DNA of 9,124 nucleotides from CAZOHN01 sp964579325 (GTDB lineage Bacteria; Pseudomonadota; Alphaproteobacteria; Rhodobacterales; Rhodobacteraceae): the NCBI GenBank assembly GCA_964579325.1, contig CAZOHN010000148.1, forward strand, positions 1 through 9,124. The letters are read 5' to 3'. A program made the translations under genes and the position numbers. Shown here in pieces: positions 5,897 through 9,124 of this stretch (position 1 is the stretch's first letter; the number at the start of each line of letters is the position of its first letter). The notes under the pieces were generated by a model. That model made no database searches. It saw nothing but the letters and a program-made list of their open reading frames with translations, and was not told the DNA's origin.

Positions 5897-7233
5897 TCGG
5901 TTGCGAACTCCCCTTCCGATTTCACCCAGAGTAGCAGAACGAACCCGATCAGGAAGAGCACGATCAGCGGCACGATGCCCGCCTGCTGGCTTCCCGTCAG
6001 GTCGGTGACGACGGCGATGGAGAGCGGCGCGATGAACGAGGTCGCCTTGCCCGCCAGCGCATAGAGCCCGAAGGCCTCGGTCATCCGGCGCGGGTGCGAC
6101 TGGCGCACCATCATCGTCCGGCTGGCCGATTGCAGGGTGCCGCCGAAGGCCCCGATGAGCGCGCCCAGGAGGTAGAAGGCTGCGTCCGGAAGTACCGAGT
6201 CCGGCCCGACTGGCATCCCGAACACGCTCTCGCGCGTGACCATCGTCACGCCGGCCGCGACACCCGCCAGCGCCAGCACCGAGAACGCGATCACCGGCTT
6301 CGGCCCGAATCGGCTGTCCGCCCGGCCGCCCAGCCAGGCGAAGACCGCGCCGGTCAGCACCGCCAGCAGGCCGAACTTGCCCACGTCGATCACCGTCCAG
6401 CCCAGCATTCCCGCCGCATAGATGCCGCCGAAGGCGTACATCCCGTTCAACGCATCGCGGTAGAACATCGACGAGCCGAGGTAGGCAAACAGGCTCCGCT
6501 GCCCGGGCAGCGAGATCAGAGTCTGCCGCAGCTCCGGCAGCGCCGAGGCCACCGCCTGCCGGATCGGCAGCGCGCCGGGCAGACGCGGCTCGCGCACCCA
6601 CAGGAAGAAGGGGATCATGAACACCGCGTACCACAGCGCCACGAAAGGCCCGACCGCCCGCGTCCCCTCGCGCGCCTCCGGGTCGAGGCCGAGGATCGGC
6701 GCGATCCCGATCAGCGTCCGGCCCGAGGCGTTCTCGGCCAGGAGCGTCAGCATCAGGATCAGCGCGACGAGACCGCCGAGATAGCCGAACGCCCAGCCGG
6801 TGCCCGAGATGCGCCCCAGTTCCGCGCGGCTGCCCAGCCCAGGCATCATCGCGTTGGTGAAGGTCGTCGCGAACTCCATCCCGATCAGCCCCAGCGCGAA
6901 GGAGGCGAGGATCAGGACCAGGCTGAAATTCCCCGGTGCGGCATACCAAAGGCACCCCGCGCCCACGATGTACATCAGCGAAAACAGCCAGATGAACGCC
7001 ATCCTGCCGCCCGACCGGTCAGCGATCGCGCCCAGCACGGGCGAGCCGAAGGCGATGATCAGCCCCGCCGCGCCGATGCCATAGCCCCAGGCGGCCTGCG
7101 CGGCCGTGCCGTCGCCCAGAAGTTCCTTGACGTAGGGCGAGAACACGAAGGTGAGCAGCAGCGTGTTGTAGGGCTGGCTGGCCCAGTCGAAGAAGTACCA
7201 GCCCCAGATGCGTCGCCGCGCCGTCACCGCCAT
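5863..7233 (-). CDS. UMF1/Atg22-type MFS transporter
   Basis: This 456-aa polytopic inner-membrane protein has about 12 predicted helices. The N-terminal WGWYFFDWASQPYNTL (10-25) and the late segment with SRTMMVRQSHP and EAFGLYALAGK (371-395) are characteristic of the UMF1 family, related to yeast Atg22 and Bacillus YxiO. GAIADRSGGR (68-77) is the loop 2-3 MFS signature. The substrate is unknown; Atg22 exports amino acids from the vacuole, but that cannot be transferred safely to a bacterial member. ATG at 7233 is chosen because AGGAG sits 7 nt upstream; the longer open frame to 7389 lacks conserved sequence. It follows the thioesterase by 64 nt and overlaps mepA by 34 nt, so the three are probably co-transcribed. 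The QPQPQSP C-terminus is encoded in the overlap. Confidence 0.88.
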   Translation of the reverse strand: MAVTARRRIWGWYFFDWASQPYNTLLLTFVFSPYVKELLGDGTAAQAAWGYGIGAAGLIIAFGSPVLGAIADRSGGRMAFIWLFSLMYIVGAGCLWYAAPGNFSLVLILASFALGLIGMEFATTFTNAMMPGLGSRAELGRISGTGWAFGYLGGLVALILMLTLLAENASGRTLIGIAPILGLDPEAREGTRAVGPFVALWYAVFMIPFFLWVREPRLPGALPIRQAVASALPELRQTLISLPGQRSLFAYLGSSMFYRDALNGMYAFGGIYAAGMLGWTVIDVGKFGLLAVLTGAVFAWLGGRADSRFGPKPVIAFSVLALAGVAAGVTMVTRESVFGMPVGPDSVLPDAAFYLLGALIGAFGGTLQSASRTMMVRQSHPRRMTEAFGLYALAGKATSFIAPLSIAVVTDLTGSQQAGIVPLIVLFLIGFVLLLWVKSEGEFATEWSQEPQPQSP

Positions 7234-7297
7234 GTCGATGCTCCTGCCTCGGCGCGGATAAGACCCTCTCGGCCCCGCGGGTGCAAGCCGGAAGGCG

Positions 7298-7828
7298 TCA
7301 GACCTGCGGAGGCCAGGGGCGCAGCCCGTCGGCCTCGGCCCAGGCCGCGACCCAGGCGGGCAGGGGTGGGCTCTCGGGCGGGATCCCAAGCGCCGCCGCC
7401 ACCCGCTCCGGCGTTACGATCCCGTTGCGGTCCGTGACAGCGGTGCGCAGCAGACTGTGCGAGGTGCATTCGCCGCCCTTCCACATCGCCTGCTCGACAT
7501 AGATGAACCGGTGGTCCCAGCCGACAATGCGCGAGCGCATCTCGACCCGGTCGAAGGCCCGCACCCGGCGTCGATAGCGCACCGACGACCCGGCCACCGT
7601 TCCGCCCCAGCCCTTTTGCCGCATCATGCCCACCACGCCGATCCGCCGGAACAGCACCAGCCGCCCGAGATCGTAAAGCGTCAGCGTGCGGCCGTTGTTC
7701 AGCTCGATCCAGGGGTCGAGGTCCCAGGGCCAGCAGATGTGCCGCGAGACATGGGTGCCTGTCATCGGCAGGGCCGGGGCGTTGCGGTGGACGAAGAATT
7801 CCCTTGCGAGGCGGAAGAATGGGTACAT
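7298..7828 (-). CDS. hotdog-fold acyl-CoA thioesterase-like protein
   Basis: This is a 176-aa member of the 4HBT/THEM6-like thioesterase group. It would hydrolyse an acyl thioester, but the acyl group cannot be predicted. The signature region is HICWPWDLDPWIELNNGR (30-47) followed by TLTLYDLGR (48-56), corresponding to the hotdog D-x-D...NN...Y helix. SSVRYRRRVRAFD (81-93) and FIYVEQAMWKGGE (108-120) fit the following strands. The ATG at 7828 (MYPFFRLAREFF) is preferred because AGAGGAG lies 7 nt upstream. A further ATG at 7879 would add 17 residues but lacks an SD. It is the first gene of the - strand series and faces yggT divergently. The N-terminal FFRLAREFF segment could be an amphipathic or membrane-associating helix, as in THEM6-like proteins. 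Confidence 0.82.
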   Translation of the reverse strand: MYPFFRLAREFFVHRNAPALPMTGTHVSRHICWPWDLDPWIELNNGRTLTLYDLGRLVLFRRIGVVGMMRQKGWGGTVAGSSVRYRRRVRAFDRVEMRSRIVGWDHRFIYVEQAMWKGGECTSHSLLRTAVTDRNGIVTPERVAAALGIPPESPPLPAWVAAWAEADGLRPWPPQV

Positions 7829-7863
7829 CGGCAGGCTCCTCTGGGGTCGCACCGGAAGTAACC

Positions 7864-7894
7864 TTGACGCAAAGGTCAACGGATGACGTTGCGT
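7864..7894. promoter_or_regulatory. dyad in divergent intergenic region, possible operator
   Basis: TTGAC (7864-7868) and GTCAA (7875-7879) form an inverted repeat with a 6-nt centre. ACGCAA (7867-7872) and TTGCGT (7889-7894) form a second, overlapping one. The first resembles MerR-family operators of the TTGAC-N6-GTCAA kind, and each arm could serve as a -35 element for one of the two divergent genes. No clear -10 is visible on either side, so this remains a candidate. Confidence 0.3.
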
Positions 7895-7963
7895 TCCGCA
7901 GTTGCGGGCCGGGCCGCTTGGCCTTACCTGTCAGGCGCTGCGCAAGAAAAGGTCCATGCCGCG

Positions 7964-8251
7964 ATGGGTTCGCTCCTCCAGATCGTCCTCCTCCTTCTCG
8001 ACATCCTCTGGTTCATCATCATCGTCCACATCGTGATGAGCTGGCTGATCAACTTCCAGGTCCTGAACCTGCGTCAGCCCATCGTCGCCCAGATCTGGGA
8101 CGGGCTGAATCGCCTGCTCGACCCGCTCTATTCGCGTGTTCGCAGCGTCCTGCCCAACACCGGCGCGCTCGATCTCGCGCCGCTCGTGGTGCTCATCGCG
8201 GTCTACGCCGCACGCATCGTGATCTCGCGGAACCTCTACGCCTTCGGCTGA
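7964..8251 (+). CDS. YggT-family integral membrane protein
   Basis: This is a 95-aa small membrane protein of the YggT family (DUF relatives near division/osmotic genes; molecular role not established). TM1 spans about residues 4-26 (a run of L, I and V) and TM2 about 71-87. Between them lies the family core NRLLDPLYSRVR and LPNTGALDLAPL (49-74), which matches the usual L-x-P-x-R...LP...G-x-x-DLSP pattern. The ATG at 7964 starts immediately before TM1; AAAAGG is about 11 nt upstream. The frame is open back to an ATG at 7883, but the added residues are polar/basic and unlike the family. In many bacteria YggT is a single- or two-repeat protein; here it has one repeat. recQ follows in the same frame after 72 nt. 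Confidence 0.88.
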   Translation: MGSLLQIVLLLLDILWFIIIVHIVMSWLINFQVLNLRQPIVAQIWDGLNRLLDPLYSRVRSVLPNTGALDLAPLVVLIAVYAARIVISRNLYAFG

Positions 8252-8323
8252 GCGGGCTTGCCCGTGGCGGCGCGGCGTGGGACAGTCCGGCCAAAGAACC
8301 CGAGCAGGTCCCCGAGCACGCCA

Positions 8324-9124
8324 GTGACACGTCCCGAAAGCCCCGAGGCGCTTCTGGCCTCCGTCTTCGGCTACACCTCGTTCCGCCCCGGCCAGGCCGA
8401 GGTGGTGCGCGCCGTGGCGGCCGGGCGCGACGTGCTGGCGATCATGCCCACGGGCGGCGGCAAGTCGCTCTGCTTCCAGCTTCCCGCGCTATTGCGCAGT
8501 GGCGTCACTCTCGTCATCTCGCCCCTCATCGCGCTGATGCGCGATCAGGTGCGTTCGCTCCGCGAGGCAGGGGTGCCCGCCGGGGCGCTCACCTCGGGCA
8601 ACACCGAGGCCGAGACCGACGAGGTGTTCGCCGCTCTCGACGAGGGCCGACTAAAGCTCCTCTACATGGCCCCCGAGCGCCTCGCCTCCGGCGCTGCCGT
8701 CCAGCTTCTGCGTCGCGCGGGCTGTTCGCTCATCGCGGTGGACGAGGCGCATTGCGTGAGCCAGTGGGGCCACGACTTCCGCCCCGACTACCTGCGCGTC
8801 GGCGAGTTGCGCGCCGCCCTCGACGTTCCGTTGGCGGCATTCACAGCCACTGCCGATGCCGAAACGCGGGAGGAGATCGTCGCGCGACTCTTTGGCGGGC
8901 GCAGCCCGGAGACCTTCCTGCGCGGCTTCGACCGGCCCAACATCCGCCTCGCCTTCGCGCCAAAGGACCAGCCGCGCCGCCAGATCCTCGGTTTCGCCGC
9001 CGCGCGCCGCGGGCAATCGGGCATCGTCTACTGCGGCACCCGTGCCAAGACCGAGACCCTCGCCGCGGCCCTGGCCGAGGCCGGGCACACCGCGCTCGCC
9101 TATCACGGCGGGATGGAGGCCGAA
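8324..9124 (+). CDS. recQ: ATP-dependent DNA helicase RecQ (5' part, runs off window)
   Basis: The first 267 residues of a superfamily 2, 3'-5' DNA helicase involved in recombination and replication-fork repair. Ordered motifs are motif 0 FGYTSFRPGQ (15-24), Walker A MPTGGGKS (41-48), motif Ia SPLIALMRDQV (66-76), DEAH (140-143) followed by the RecQ-specific aromatic-rich loop CVSQWGHDFRPDY (144-156), motif III AFTATA (172-177), and motif IV GIVYCGTR (233-240). The rest of helicase domain 2, the zinc/winged-helix RQC region and the HRDC domain lie beyond the window. The start is taken as GTG at 8324, giving VTRPESPEALL, because it fits the usual distance to motif 0. No strong SD is visible. 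An in-frame GTG at 8264 would add 20 residues. The frame is open from the yggT stop. Confidence 0.95.
   Translation, partial: MTRPESPEALLASVFGYTSFRPGQAEVVRAVAAGRDVLAIMPTGGGKSLCFQLPALLRSGVTLVISPLIALMRDQVRSLREAGVPAGALTSGNTEAETDEVFAALDEGRLKLLYMAPERLASGAAVQLLRRAGCSLIAVDEAHCVSQWGHDFRPDYLRVGELRAALDVPLAAFTATADAETREEIVARLFGGRSPETFLRGFDRPNIRLAFAPKDQPRRQILGFAAARRGQSGIVYCGTRAKTETLAAALAEAGHTALAYHGGMEAE

Noticed and set aside
5897..6955. mepA frame extending upstream to a 649-aa protein
   Set aside because: The upstream part is a shadow of the MFS gene. A clear signal peptide starts at the ATG at 5896.
7883..7963. Upstream ATG start for the YggT protein
   Set aside because: It adds 27 residues not typical of the family and lacks an SD. 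The ATG at 7964 places TM1 at the N-terminus as expected.
8252..8270. Terminator after yggT (CGGGC-TT-GCCCG)
   Set aside because: The stem is short, the loop is only 2 nt and there is no T-tract.

Overview
The window looks like chromosomal DNA from a high-GC alphaproteobacterium, most likely of the Rhodobacteraceae/Paracoccaceae. This is inferred from base composition, from the style of the proteins (NAPRTase, UMF1-type transporter, MepA, YggT, RecQ) and from the gene order. No database search was possible. I see no insertion sequence, phage gene, tRNA, rRNA gene or CRISPR array. The genes are housekeeping or light accessory metabolism.

Layout: a 14-bp tandem repeat occupies the extreme left edge (1-49). 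It is followed by pncB on the + strand (136-1371), which is interrupted by a 10-N assembly gap. Seven genes then run on the - strand, read right to left from 7828 down to 1375. In transcription order they are a hotdog-fold thioesterase, a UMF1-type MFS transporter, murein endopeptidase mepA, a YhhQ-type queuosine-precursor transporter, ribosome-rescue hydrolase arfB, a class-III PLP enzyme of the AGXT2L phospho-lyase type, and an APH-fold small-molecule kinase. The last three overlap each other by a few bases and form a tight operon. pncB and the kinase gene converge with only 3 nt between their stop codons. On the right, a short divergent region (7829-7963) leads to two + strand genes: a YggT-family membrane protein and the start of recQ, which runs off the window.

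The most unusual part is the 254-nt gap between yhhQ and arfB. On the - strand it has a consensus -35 hexamer, then a Shine-Dalgarno tract complementary to the last 17 nt of 16S rRNA. Two tiny overlapping ORFs follow, then a perfect 9-bp hairpin with a T-tract, ending about 25-35 nt before the arfB start codon. It looks like either a free-standing small gene/dual-function RNA or a leader-peptide attenuator in front of arfB. I do not recognise the peptides.

Functional themes are NAD salvage (pncB), a predicted kinase/phospho-lyase pair that would phosphorylate an amino alcohol and eliminate phosphate and ammonia, ribosome rescue (arfB), queuosine precursor uptake (yhhQ), peptidoglycan remodelling (mepA) and DNA repair (recQ).
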